Position numbers and translations under genes: made by a program. Under the pieces are notes generated by a model that had not been told where the DNA came from, did not search any database, and saw nothing but the letters and a program-made list of their open reading frames with translations. A stretch of 64,000 nucleotides of DNA. Origin: Clostridia bacterium. GTDB lineage: Bacteria; Bacillota; Clostridia; Christensenellales; Aristaeellaceae. This document shows positions 44,762-52,487 of the stretch, one piece after another (the first letter of the stretch is position 1; every line of letters starts with the position of its first letter). The stretch covers positions 181,471-245,470 of the forward strand of contig JAFYVB010000003.1 in NCBI GenBank assembly GCA_017549335.1, written 5' to 3'.

Positions 44762-45259
44762 TCACTCCGTCACAGTCTCTTCTTCTTCAAAATCCTCGTC
44801 CGCAGGCGGCATTTTGTCGCAAACCATGAAGAAAGCGTCCTCGCCGTTATCCTCATAGTACTTTTTACGGACGCCCACCTGGATGAAGCCAAGGGATTTG
44901 TACAGATTCTGCGCCGTCAGATTGCTGCGGCGCACTTCGAGGGTCATGTAGATCACGCCCAGATTGGCGGCATACTGTTTAAGCCCTTCCGTCAGCAAAC
45001 GGCCAAGCCCTTTGCCGCGCAGGTCTTCCCGGACGGCGATGTTGGTGATATGCCCTTCATCGATGACGACCCACATTCCGGCAAAGCCCACGGGAACGTT
45101 GTCTTCGCCCACCACCACCAGATAGCGGGCACATTTGTTGGTGGTCATTTCATCGCGGAAGGATTTTTCACTCCATGGAGTGGGAAAAGTGGCATGCTCA
45201 ATGGCGACCACAGCCGGCACGTCGTCAATGGTCATGCGGCGGAGGGTAAACTCAGCCAT
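44762..45259 (-). CDS. rimI: Ribosomal-protein-alanine N-acetyltransferase
   Basis: 165 aa from ATG 45259 (GGAGG 6 bases upstream), not the longer frame. GNAT fold with HITNIAVREDLRGKGLGRLL (acetyl-CoA-binding motif A, about residue 78) and NLTAQNLYKSLGFIQVGVRKKYY (motif B). In this operon, after tsaB, it fits RimI, which acetylates the N-terminus of S18 or EF-Tu. Overlaps tsaB by 8 bases. Confidence 0.85.
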   Translation of the reverse strand: MAEFTLRRMTIDDVPAVVAIEHATFPTPWSEKSFRDEMTTNKCARYLVVVGEDNVPVGFAGMWVVIDEGHITNIAVREDLRGKGLGRLLTEGLKQYAANLGVIYMTLEVRRSNLTAQNLYKSLGFIQVGVRKKYYEDNGEDAFFMVCDKMPPADEDFEEEETVTE

Positions 45260-45944
45260 TCTGCGCCTCCTTCTTCGCCCGCTCGCGCTCTGCCTGGGGA
45301 GCACGCAGATACATGGGCTGAAGCGTCAGATAATCCACCGCCTTGTCGGCATTTTCAGCGGCGATGCAGGCCACAGCCGCAGGACGCAGATACGCGCACT
45401 GCGCAGGCGCAAATGCGGCGCGATCGCCCAAAGCGGCTTCGATTTTGGCCTGATAGGTGGCTACGCCGTCGCCGGTAAAGAGAAAATCTCCCTCAAGGGG
45501 TGAAAGCGCGGCGATGAATTCATCCAGCTTCATCACGCAGTCGCCCAGCAGCCGCTTGCCGTTCTTGAAGGCAGCGCCGTACACCTGCATCACACGGGCG
45601 TCCTGAATGGGGCAGAGGATATGCTGCGTATCGCAGATACCCGCCGCTGTAGCCTCCAGGGCGCTTACGGGAATACAGGGGATGTTCAGCGCGTGGGAGA
45701 GCGCTTTGACAGCCGTTACGCCGATGCGCACGCCTGTGAACGAGCCGGGGCCTACGGTGACCGCCAGATGGGTCAATTCTTTTTTGTCAACGCCCGAACG
45801 GGTCAGCGCCTCGTCCAGCATGGGCATCAGGCTTTCGGAATGGGTGAGCTTGTTGATCGCCGCCGCTTCGTAGCGGATGCGTCCGTCTGCCCATACGGCA
45901 ACGCCGCAGACGGGCCCCGAGGTATCAATAGCGAGGATGATCAC
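45252..45944 (-). CDS. tsaB: tRNA t6A biosynthesis protein TsaB
   Basis: 230 aa. ASKHA-type motif ILAIDTSGPVCGVAV at the N-terminus and VTVGPGSFTGVRIGVTAVK (about residue 62), the typical YeaZ signature. Works with TsaD and TsaE in transferring threonylcarbamoyl to A37 of tRNA. Overlaps tsaE by 4 bases. Confidence 0.95.
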   Translation of the reverse strand: MIILAIDTSGPVCGVAVWADGRIRYEAAAINKLTHSESLMPMLDEALTRSGVDKKELTHLAVTVGPGSFTGVRIGVTAVKALSHALNIPCIPVSALEATAAGICDTQHILCPIQDARVMQVYGAAFKNGKRLLGDCVMKLDEFIAALSPLEGDFLFTGDGVATYQAKIEAALGDRAAFAPAQCAYLRPAAVACIAAENADKAVDYLTLQPMYLRAPQAERERAKKEAQNG

Positions 45945-46381
45945 TTGTGGTTTTCCTCCCAGTTTCCATGCGGGATATAGGTGATACGGCGGCTGCCGTC
46001 GTCCTGCGACTCCAAGACTACTTCCAGCGCAGTTTCGGGAAGCAGGTAGGGCGCGCGCTCATGCCATTCGATCAAGGCTGCGCCGTCTCCGCCGATGTAT
46101 TCATCCAGACCCATGTCCGTCAGTTCGCTTTCATCGCCGATGCGATACCAGTCAAAATGGAACAGCGGAATGCGGCCTTCTTCGTATACGTTGAGGATCG
46201 TGAAAGAAGGGCTTGGAACGGCGCCTTCAATGCCCAGACCACGGGCGATGCCGCGGGAAAATTCGCTTTTTCCCGCGCCCATATCGCCGGTGAGGAGCAC
46301 CACGTCGCCGCGCTTGAGAGAGGCAGCCAGCTGCCTGCCAAGCAGTTGCGTATCCTCGCGGGTTTGTGCAGTGTGTGTCAT
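45941..46381 (-). CDS. tsaE: tRNA t6A biosynthesis ATPase TsaE
   Basis: 146 aa from ATG 46381 (AAGG 6 bases upstream). P-loop LLTGDMGAGKSEFSRGIARG (about residue 30), PSPSFTILNVYE and HFDWYRIGDESELTDMGLDEY are TsaE hallmarks. tsaE-tsaB-rimI form one operon; tsaC is 3 kb away in this window and tsaD is not seen. Confidence 0.95.
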   Translation of the reverse strand: MTHTAQTREDTQLLGRQLAASLKRGDVVLLTGDMGAGKSEFSRGIARGLGIEGAVPSPSFTILNVYEEGRIPLFHFDWYRIGDESELTDMGLDEYIGGDGAALIEWHERAPYLLPETALEVVLESQDDGSRRITYIPHGNWEENHK

Positions 46382-46382
46382 T

Positions 46383-46970
46383 TTACGCCTTCTTGCCGGC
46401 AAGCTTATGCAGAAGCTTGCTCAGACGCTTGTAAAGCAGGAAGGTAACAATGCTGATCACCACGCCCTTGATGATATTGAAGGGAACGACGGCGACCAGA
46501 ATGCAGTTGAGCACCGATTCAAAGCCCATTTTGGCAAGACCGGCGGCAAAGTCAGAGCCGAAGTACAGCGGGAAGAGAATGTAGAGATTGGACAGTACGC
46601 CGCCTACGATCAGGCACAGGGTACCTGCAGCCATGCCGATGAGCGCGCCCTTGCGGGTATGGATCTTCTGATAAAGGAGCACGGCGGGCATCATGTAGCA
46701 AAAGCCCAGGATTACGTCCGCCAGCTGACCGACCATGCCGGAATTGCTGGCAAACAGGTGGATGATGTTGGTGATCAGCAGCACGCAAAGACCGGCAATA
46801 GGGCCCAGAGCGAAGCCGGTGAGCATCATGGGAACGAAGCTGAGGTCAAGCTTCAGCCAGGGAGCAAGGAAGGCCATGGGGATCTTGAGCATGAAAGAAA
46901 GGACCACGGCAATGGCGGTCATGACGCCGATGTAGCACAGGTTGACGGTGGTAAAGGTGTTCTTTTTCAT
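46383..46970 (-). CDS. ribU: ECF transporter riboflavin-specific S component
   Basis: 195 aa from ATG 46970 (GGAGG 7 bases upstream). Six hydrophobic segments and the S-component layout (IPMAFLAPWLKLDLSFVPMM; FALGPIAGLCVLLITNIIH). Identity as RibU rests mostly on the FMN riboswitch 70 bp upstream. Combines with a shared ECF module to import riboflavin. Stop 2 bp before the tsaE start; readthrough could feed the t6A operon. Confidence 0.9.
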   Translation of the reverse strand: MKKNTFTTVNLCYIGVMTAIAVVLSFMLKIPMAFLAPWLKLDLSFVPMMLTGFALGPIAGLCVLLITNIIHLFASNSGMVGQLADVILGFCYMMPAVLLYQKIHTRKGALIGMAAGTLCLIVGGVLSNLYILFPLYFGSDFAAGLAKMGFESVLNCILVAVVPFNIIKGVVISIVTFLLYKRLSKLLHKLAGKKA

Positions 46971-46993
46971 GGGGAATCCTCCTTCAAAATAAA

Positions 46994-47020
46994 TTGCCCC
47001 CGACGCGCAATCGGGGGCAA
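46994..47020 (-). terminator. Riboswitch expression-platform terminator
   Basis: Minus strand TTGCCCCCGA / TCGGGGGCAA hairpin followed by TTTATTTTG, between the FMN aptamer and the ribU start. Confidence 0.85.
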
Positions 47021-47039
47021 TGCAACAATTCTGCATTTT

Positions 47040-47165
47040 GTTCTTCTTTCATCCAGACTGTACTGTCGGCCATGGAATCAAACCATGTCAGCCTTTCGGC
47101 TCGCGGGCTATACCGCCGGTCGGGAATTACCGCTGCGCGTGCGGCTCACCCTGCCCTGAAGATAT
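47040..47165 (-). promoter_or_regulatory. FMN riboswitch (RFN element)
   Basis: Minus strand carries the conserved RFN blocks: ATCTTCAGGGCAGGG at the 5' end, ATTCCCGACCGGCGGT, AGCCCGCGAGCC, and the 3' TACAGTCTGGATGAAAGAAG. Bound FMN favours the terminator at 46994-47020 and lowers ribU expression. Confidence 0.95.
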
Positions 47166-47177
47166 GAAGTTAGGTTT

Positions 47178-47206
47178 ATTGTAGCACGCTGTTTTCGGCG
47201 TGTCAA
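47178..47206 (-). promoter_or_regulatory. Promoter of the FMN riboswitch / ribU
   Basis: Minus strand TTGACA (47206-47201), 17-bp spacer, TACAAT (47183-47178). Confidence 0.85.
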
Positions 47207-47211
47207 TATCA

Positions 47212-48699
47212 TTATTTGCACTGAGTATCGTAAATGTTCTGCCAGAAAGCCATGAAATCATCAAGGCCGTAGGCTTTCAGCGTCTGCTCAAATTCGGCAA
47301 AGGAGGCGTCGCTGATCTCCTTTTCACCCAGCACCCACAGCGCCATGCAGGTATCCACGTAGGCGCCAATGTTCATCTGCAGGGGAAGGATCTCATCCTG
47401 CTGGGCATAAGTGAGCGTATAGTAGGGGAAGGGACGCTCGGCGTAGTCGTTGGTGATGCATGCCTGGGAGGAAACATGACGCACGGCGGGCTCGGCAAAG
47501 CGCTCCTGGAAAGAAACGGAGCCGTATCCGGGGGCGGAGCCGCCGGTATAGATGGTAGCATCTCCTGTGAAGGAGGTGTTGTTCTGAGTGGAGGAGGTCA
47601 ATCGCCACGTGCCGTCGCCGTCGATGACGTAATCCACGTTTTCAAGACCCACGGTGCCCAGCATCACGATTTCCTCGGTGTAGAACTGATCGATCCACCG
47701 GAGCAGTTCGGGGACGTTTTCGCAAGAGGAGGTGATGGCGACGGTGCCCGACTGCACATGCCCGATGAAGCTGCGGTATACCTGCTTGCCGTTATATACG
47801 AGAGGACGCATCAGGTTATAGGAGGACAGCCACTGGGAGGGCAGGAAATTGCTCATCATGGTGGTGATGGCGCCGCCGTAGGTATTGGCTTTGTCGGCGT
47901 CGGAAACATTGCGCATGGAGTCGGAGGTGGAGAAGCCCGCAGAATCCAGCAGACCTTCGGCATACAGCGCGCGCAGCCACTCGATGAAGGGACGGAAGTT
48001 TGCTTCAAGGGGCATGAAGCGCACTTCATCGTTTTCCACAAAGATATTGTAGTCGTTGGCCACAAGACCGTAGGCGTGGCCCAGGAACTTCAGATCGAAA
48101 GGCCCGATGAAGGACAGGGGAATTTCGTCGGCGCGGGCGTTCTGGTTGGGGTCGCGCTCACGGAACATACGAAGAACGTGGGTCAGCTCTTCCGCGGTGG
48201 TGGGTATGGAAAGCTTCAGGTAATCAAGCCAGTCCTGATTGAGCCATACGGAGTTCTGCAGGGGCTGCTCGCTGATGTAGGGCAGCGCGCCGATGCGGCC
48301 GTCGGGCAGGGTGATGGCGCTCATGTATTCGGGATTGGCTGCAAGCAGAGCATAAAGATGGGGGCAGTTGGCCTCCAGATAAGGCTTGAGATCGATGATC
48401 ACGCCGCGGTCAAGAAGAGAGATCACCTCCGCGGGGGAAAGTTCGGCCTTGAAAAGAAGATCGGGCAGATTGCTGTCGCCTGCCTGCATAGCGTTCTTGG
48501 CGGCAGACCAGCTTTCCAGCGTTCTGTACTGCTGATAGGAAAAATCAACGCCCGTCTTTTCTTCCATCCGCTGAAAAAAGAGACTGGCATTCCAGTCACG
48601 GTAGGTATTATCGGGATCGTAACCGGCCATGGTATATTCGGCAAAAGCGATGCAGGGAAGCATCAGCGCCAGAAACAGGCAGAAAAAGCGTTTAAACAA
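47212..48699 (-). CDS. Extracellular solute-binding protein (family 1-like)
   Basis: 495 aa from a TTG start (48699) with GGAGG 7 bases before it. Signal peptide (FKRFFCLFLALMLPCIAFAE) without a lipobox Cys, so release or wall retention is uncertain. Domain pattern of sugar/oligosaccharide binding proteins (SNLPDLLFKAELSPAEVISL; GALPYISEQPLQNSVWLNQD; DEIPLSFIGPF). No permease or ATPase genes nearby, so it is an orphan binding protein here. Ligand unknown. Confidence 0.85.
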   Translation of the reverse strand: MFKRFFCLFLALMLPCIAFAEYTMAGYDPDNTYRDWNASLFFQRMEEKTGVDFSYQQYRTLESWSAAKNAMQAGDSNLPDLLFKAELSPAEVISLLDRGVIIDLKPYLEANCPHLYALLAANPEYMSAITLPDGRIGALPYISEQPLQNSVWLNQDWLDYLKLSIPTTAEELTHVLRMFRERDPNQNARADEIPLSFIGPFDLKFLGHAYGLVANDYNIFVENDEVRFMPLEANFRPFIEWLRALYAEGLLDSAGFSTSDSMRNVSDADKANTYGGAITTMMSNFLPSQWLSSYNLMRPLVYNGKQVYRSFIGHVQSGTVAITSSCENVPELLRWIDQFYTEEIVMLGTVGLENVDYVIDGDGTWRLTSSTQNNTSFTGDATIYTGGSAPGYGSVSFQERFAEPAVRHVSSQACITNDYAERPFPYYTLTYAQQDEILPLQMNIGAYVDTCMALWVLGEKEISDASFAEFEQTLKAYGLDDFMAFWQNIYDTQCK

Positions 48700-48824
48700 G
48701 GGGGCACCTCCTCAGTAATCGTATCTATATTATACAGCAAACGCGCCGTTTTGCATAGCCTGAATGTAATTGAACGAAAAAATCATCCTTCCGCGGCATA
48801 GGATGCTGGGGGAGGATGATGAAA

Positions 48825-49073
48825 ATGGTACTTTGGGTGACGACGCTTTCAACGGGATTCTTTTTGCTGCTGGGCAGCTTTTGCATGGGGGTACGGGTGG
48901 GCGGGCGCGTTTACCGTGCCGTATCCCGGGGCGTATGCGCGGTATGGATCCTTTTGGCGCTGTCGCTGGTGCCGGGGATGCGCCTGGGCGTGAATCTGAT
49001 GAATATTTCGGTGATCTCTGCGTTGGGAATTCCCGGCGGCGTGCTTTTGCAGGTGATCGCGCTGATGCCTTAA
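48825..49073 (+). CDS. BofA-like small membrane protein
   Basis: 82 aa from ATG 48825, preferred to ATGs at 48816 and 48819 since the GGAGG lies 9 bases upstream. Two hydrophobic helices; the C-terminal LGVNLMNISVISALGIPGGVLLQVIAL matches the closing part of the pro-sigma-K processing inhibitor BofA family. BofA blocks SpoIVFB in the sporulation mother cell. Convergent with tsaC (4-bp overlap). The short length leaves some doubt. Confidence 0.6.
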   Translation: MVLWVTTLSTGFFLLLGSFCMGVRVGGRVYRAVSRGVCAVWILLALSLVPGMRLGVNLMNISVISALGIPGGVLLQVIALMP

Positions 49074-50095
49074 ATTCTTACGATGTCAAAGCCTGCGGCG
49101 CGGGCCATGCGGTTCATCAGCGCAAGCCCCACGCCCTCTTCGGGATAGGCTTCGCTGAAAATGCGGGTGAAGCCCTTTTCATCGGCATAGCGCAGCGCGG
49201 AAAAGAGTGCGTGCGCGGCGGATGCGGCGTCGGGACCCAGATCAAATACGTGACGGCTGCCGTACAGCGGCAGGTGTGCACGGGAGGCCAGAATGAGCGG
49301 CTTTACGCCGCCTTGCACGCAGTCATATTCCTCGCAAATGCGGTTGGCGACCTGCGTTTGTTCGCCGGCGTAAAGCGTCATGGGCGCTTTGGGGGCGTAA
49401 TGCTTGTGCTTCATGCCGGGGGAGGGGGCTTCCTCGCCTTCCCGCAGCGGGCGCATAACGGAATCCGCGACCTCGCATTCGCCCAGCACGGCGGCGATCA
49501 TTTCGGGGGTGATGCCGCCCGGACGCAGTACGACGGCGGTATCGCCGGTAAGAGAAACCACCGTGCTCTCCACGCCCACGTCGCTTTCGCCGCCGTCAAT
49601 GATCAGCGGGATGCGGCCGTTCATATCTTCCATGACGTGGCTTGCCTGCGTGGGGCTGGGACGTCCCGAACGGTTGGCGCTGGGCGCGGCGATGGGGCAG
49701 CCCGAGCGGCGGATGATCTCCTGCGCCACGGGATGAGAGGGCATACGAACCGCCACGCTGTCAAGACCTGCCGTGACCACCGTGGGAACGGTGGCCTTCT
49801 TGGGCAAAATCATGGTCAGCGGACCCGGCCAGAAAGCGTCGCTCAGACGGCGGGCCATATCGTTTACATGGCACAGGGCGTCAAGCGCCTCAAAATCCGC
49901 CACATGAACGATCAGAGGGTTATCCGCCGGACGCTCCTTGGCGGCAAAGATGGCCAGCACGGCTTGTTCGTTGAGCGCATCCGCGCCAAGACCGTACACC
50001 GTTTCGGTGGGAATGCCCACCACCTGTCCGTTTTTCAATAATTCCGCCGCCAGAGAAAGGGCGGATTCATCAGCTTTCAGTAATTGCGTGCGCAT
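49070..50095 (-). CDS. tsaC: L-threonylcarbamoyladenylate synthase (Sua5-type TsaC)
   Basis: 341 aa from ATG 50095 (GGAGG 6 bases upstream). N-terminal YrdC domain: GQVVGIPTETVYGLGADALN (about residue 22), AKERPADNPL and SANRSGRPSPT (about 140). Then the Sua5 C-terminal domain after MKHKHYAPKAPM. Makes TC-AMP from threonine, bicarbonate and ATP, the first step of t6A. Confidence 0.95.
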   Translation of the reverse strand: MRTQLLKADESALSLAAELLKNGQVVGIPTETVYGLGADALNEQAVLAIFAAKERPADNPLIVHVADFEALDALCHVNDMARRLSDAFWPGPLTMILPKKATVPTVVTAGLDSVAVRMPSHPVAQEIIRRSGCPIAAPSANRSGRPSPTQASHVMEDMNGRIPLIIDGGESDVGVESTVVSLTGDTAVVLRPGGITPEMIAAVLGECEVADSVMRPLREGEEAPSPGMKHKHYAPKAPMTLYAGEQTQVANRICEEYDCVQGGVKPLILASRAHLPLYGSRHVFDLGPDAASAAHALFSALRYADEKGFTRIFSEAYPEEGVGLALMNRMARAAGFDIVRI

Positions 50096-50160
50096 GCTGC
50101 GCCTCCATTGAGTGATTGTACGCTGTTTATTATATACGCACGGAGGCAAATTGTAAACGG

Positions 50161-50592
50161 TCAGGCGCGCTTTGCAGCGTGCAGTTTTTCATTCAGCTTG
50201 CGGGTATTGCGCCGGATGGAAACATAAACGATCACCGAGATCAGAACGAAGCCGAGCGCATAGATAACGGTAAAGCGGACGAGAGGGCCCGTGCTGCGGG
50301 GGATCCAGTCGTTTGCCAGATACATGATCAGATAATCAAGGTACAGCGCTACGCCGTGGATCATGGTGGCGGTAAGATAGGGCAGACGCTCGATCTGATA
50401 CACAAAGGGCACGCCGCCGGCAATGAAGGACATGAGAGAGACGGAGAGAATGCCGCGGCAGACTTCGCCGGGCGTCAGCATAACGGTGGGGTTGGTTGCG
50501 CCGATGATACCGTAGATCATAGCCAGTATAACAGGGCCGAAGGCAACGCCGATCAGGCCGCGCTTCAAAAATTGAGACAGATAGTTTTTCAC
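50161..50592 (-). CDS. DUF3021 membrane protein
   Basis: 143 aa, four hydrophobic segments, typical DUF3021. The gene's start overlaps the LytTR gene's stop by 4 bases. LytTR-DUF3021 pairs are common in Bacillota; the membrane partner probably inhibits or senses for the regulator. Confidence 0.85.
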   Translation of the reverse strand: MKNYLSQFLKRGLIGVAFGPVILAMIYGIIGATNPTVMLTPGEVCRGILSVSLMSFIAGGVPFVYQIERLPYLTATMIHGVALYLDYLIMYLANDWIPRSTGPLVRFTVIYALGFVLISVIVYVSIRRNTRKLNEKLHAAKRA

Positions 50593-51029
50593 AGGTTATA
50601 CCTCCTTTTGATGTCTGCAAAGCAGCGTCTTGAAACGTAGTCGGTATATCCGCACTTGAACACGACGTCTATTGCGCCGCTGAAGGAGGGCGTAAAGCGC
50701 TCGATGCAGCTTTCGTTGGCAATGGCGGATTTGTTGATGCGGATGAAGTTTTCGGGAAGCAGCTTTTCCAGCTCGTGCAAACGCATCTTCAGCCGCAGGC
50801 GGCGGCCGCTGTGGTTGATGGCATAGGTCTTGTCATCGCTTACGGCAATGCACTGGATCTGGTCGAAGGGGAGCATGAGCATATCATCCTCGGCGTATGC
50901 GATGACCATGCCGACGGCGGTGTTTTGCATCACCAGGCTTTCAATGCGGTCGGTCAGTTCGCTTCGGGCATGGGCTGTGACAAGCACTTCCTCTTCTTTG
51001 GTGGGGTCGATGATCATCTTGAATTTCAT
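50589..51029 (-). CDS. LytTR DNA-binding regulator
   Basis: 146 aa from ATG 51029 (GGAGG 8 bases upstream). A LytTR domain at residues 40-146 (DQIQCIAVSDDKTYAIN; RLHELEKLLPENFIRINKSA; GYTDYVSRRCFADIK). No response-regulator receiver domain, so activity is probably controlled by the DUF3021 partner. The LytTR direct repeat lies just upstream of its promoter, suggesting autoregulation. Confidence 0.9.
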   Translation of the reverse strand: MKFKMIIDPTKEEEVLVTAHARSELTDRIESLVMQNTAVGMVIAYAEDDMLMLPFDQIQCIAVSDDKTYAINHSGRRLRLKMRLHELEKLLPENFIRINKSAIANESCIERFTPSFSGAIDVVFKCGYTDYVSRRCFADIKRRYNL

Positions 51030-51052
51030 TTGCCTTTCCTCCTTGCAAGGGC

Positions 51053-51121
51053 AGTATAGCAGATATTTGGAAAATTTGTACATTTTTTCGCTCAACGGTT
51101 CAAAATTGGGGGTGAACGGTT
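51053..51121 (-). promoter_or_regulatory. Promoter and LytTR direct-repeat site
   Basis: Minus strand: AACCGTTCA (51121-51113) and AACCGTTGA (51100-51092), starts 21 bp apart, the classic LytTR site geometry. Then -35 TGTACA (51082-51077), 18-bp spacer, -10 TATACT (51058-51053). Site position just before -35 suits activation. Confidence 0.75.
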
Positions 51122-51140
51122 AAATTTCCCGGTGCCTTGC

Positions 51141-51168
51141 TTGACAGAGCAGGCAATCGGGGTATAAT
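51141..51168 (+). promoter_or_regulatory. Promoter of the Mrp ATPase gene
   Basis: TTGACA (51141-51146), 16-bp spacer, TATAAT (51163-51168); both boxes perfect. The LytTR repeats lie 20 bp upstream, so the regulator could also affect this divergent promoter. Confidence 0.85.
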
Positions 51169-51216
51169 TGAAGGGAAGCGCTGCTTCATAAATAACAGGA
51201 AATGAAGGCAAAGATT

Positions 51217-52050
51217 ATGAGCGAAAACTGTACGCACGATTGCTCCACGTGCTCGGCGAACTGCTCTTCCCGCGCGCAGGCGCAGGATCTGCATGAAAAG
51301 CCCAATCCCAATACCCATTTGAAAAAAATGATCGGCGTGGTCAGCGGCAAGGGCGGCGTAGGCAAAAGCCTGGTCACCTCCATGCTGGCGGTACTGATGA
51401 ACCGTCAGGGCTATACCACCGCCATTCTGGATGCCGATATGACCGGCCCCTCCATCCCCCGCGCCTTTGGTCTGCATGAGCAGGCGGTGGGCGATGAAAC
51501 AGGTCTGCTGCCTGTCGTCACCAAGACCGGCGTCAAGGTGATGAGCCTGAATCTGCTTCTTGAAAACGAGACCGATCCCGTTGTCTGGCGCGGGCCTGTG
51601 ATCGCCGGAGCTGTCAAGCAGTTCTGGACCGACGTAAACTGGGGCGACGTGGACTTTATGTTTGTCGATATGCCTCCGGGAACGGGCGACGTGCCGCTGA
51701 CCGTGTTCCAATCGCTGCCTGTGGACGGCATTGTGGTTGTGGCCACGCCCCAGGAGCTGGTAGGCATGATCGTGGAAAAGGCGGTCGTCATGGCTGATAT
51801 GATGAACGTGCCTGTCATCGCGCTGGTGGAGAACATGGCGTCTTTCCGCTGCCCCGACTGCGGCAAGGAGCATCGCATTTTCGGCGAGAGCCATGCCGAT
51901 GAGATCGCAAAGAAGCACGGCATTGCGCCTGTGTGCCGTCTGCCCATCAATCCCAAGCTGGCGGCCAGTGTGGACGCCGGCGCCATTGAGCTGATGGAAG
52001 AAACCGGGCTGGATCGTCTGGCGGACAAGCTGGCGGAAATGCTGCGGTAA
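51217..52050 (+). CDS. Mrp/NBP35 family P-loop ATPase
   Basis: 277 aa from ATG 51217 (AAGG 8 bases upstream); an ATG at 51202 has a poorly placed RBS. N-terminal cysteine cluster CTHDCSTCSANC, P-loop GVVSGKGGVGKSLVTSMLAV (deviant Walker A), DADMTGPSIPRAFG, DMPPGTGDVPLTVFQSLP and the CPDC motif. A scaffold/carrier for Fe-S clusters. Confidence 0.9.
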   Translation: MSENCTHDCSTCSANCSSRAQAQDLHEKPNPNTHLKKMIGVVSGKGGVGKSLVTSMLAVLMNRQGYTTAILDADMTGPSIPRAFGLHEQAVGDETGLLPVVTKTGVKVMSLNLLLENETDPVVWRGPVIAGAVKQFWTDVNWGDVDFMFVDMPPGTGDVPLTVFQSLPVDGIVVVATPQELVGMIVEKAVVMADMMNVPVIALVENMASFRCPDCGKEHRIFGESHADEIAKKHGIAPVCRLPINPKLAASVDAGAIELMEETGLDRLADKLAEMLR

Positions 52051-52061
52051 GGGGAGGACGA

Positions 52062-52467
52062 TTGGGAGGCAGCTTTTGCGTCAAAAGCTCCTCCCAAACC
52101 CACCCGAAAACCTGCGTTTATGTGTGGATGAATGTTACGGCAGGCAAAACAAAAAAGAGAGTGACTATCACGGCTGCGAGCAAGCTCGCCCCGATGATAT
52201 TCACTCTCTTTTTCTTGTCCGTTTCACGGACGCGATGGCTGCGCCATCGGCCTGCCGTATGGGTGTGTGGTATCGCCCGCAGCGGCAGTCGGACGGCTTG
52301 CCGTCCGGGTTTGCGAAGCAAACGAAAAAGAGCATGAAGATCGGTGAGAAAGCTTGCTTTCGCATCCGAAATTCAGGCTCTTTTTCATAGACTGCCGCGT
52401 CTTTTACACAGCCAATTTACATTCCAAACGCAGGTTCTTTGGTACTTTCTTGACTCAAGAAAGTACC
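52062..52467. repeat. Copy B of the hairpin-rich intergenic element, inverted partner of 44267-44752
   Basis: Runs from hairpin GGGAGGCAGCTTTT...AAAAGCTCCTCCC (52064-52095) to a palindrome with 13-bp arms GGTACTTTCTTGA (52441-52467). Modules in reverse order relative to A: AAAAAGAGAGTGA/TCACTCTCTTTTT (52152-52213) enclosing CGAGC/GCTCG; GTCCGT/ACGGAC; CGATGGC/GCCATCG; CGGACGGC/GCCGTCCG (52290-52307); GTTTGC/GCAAAC; AAAAAGAGC/GCTCTTTTT (52325-52385) enclosing GAAAGC/GCTTTC. Lies between convergent mrp and PBP1A genes. Confidence 0.85.
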
Positions 52468-52487
52468 GTTCTCCCTCCTCCGCTCCG

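Noticed and set aside
44267-52467. CRISPR array
   Set aside because: The repeated pieces are inverted, not direct and regularly spaced; no cas genes in the window.
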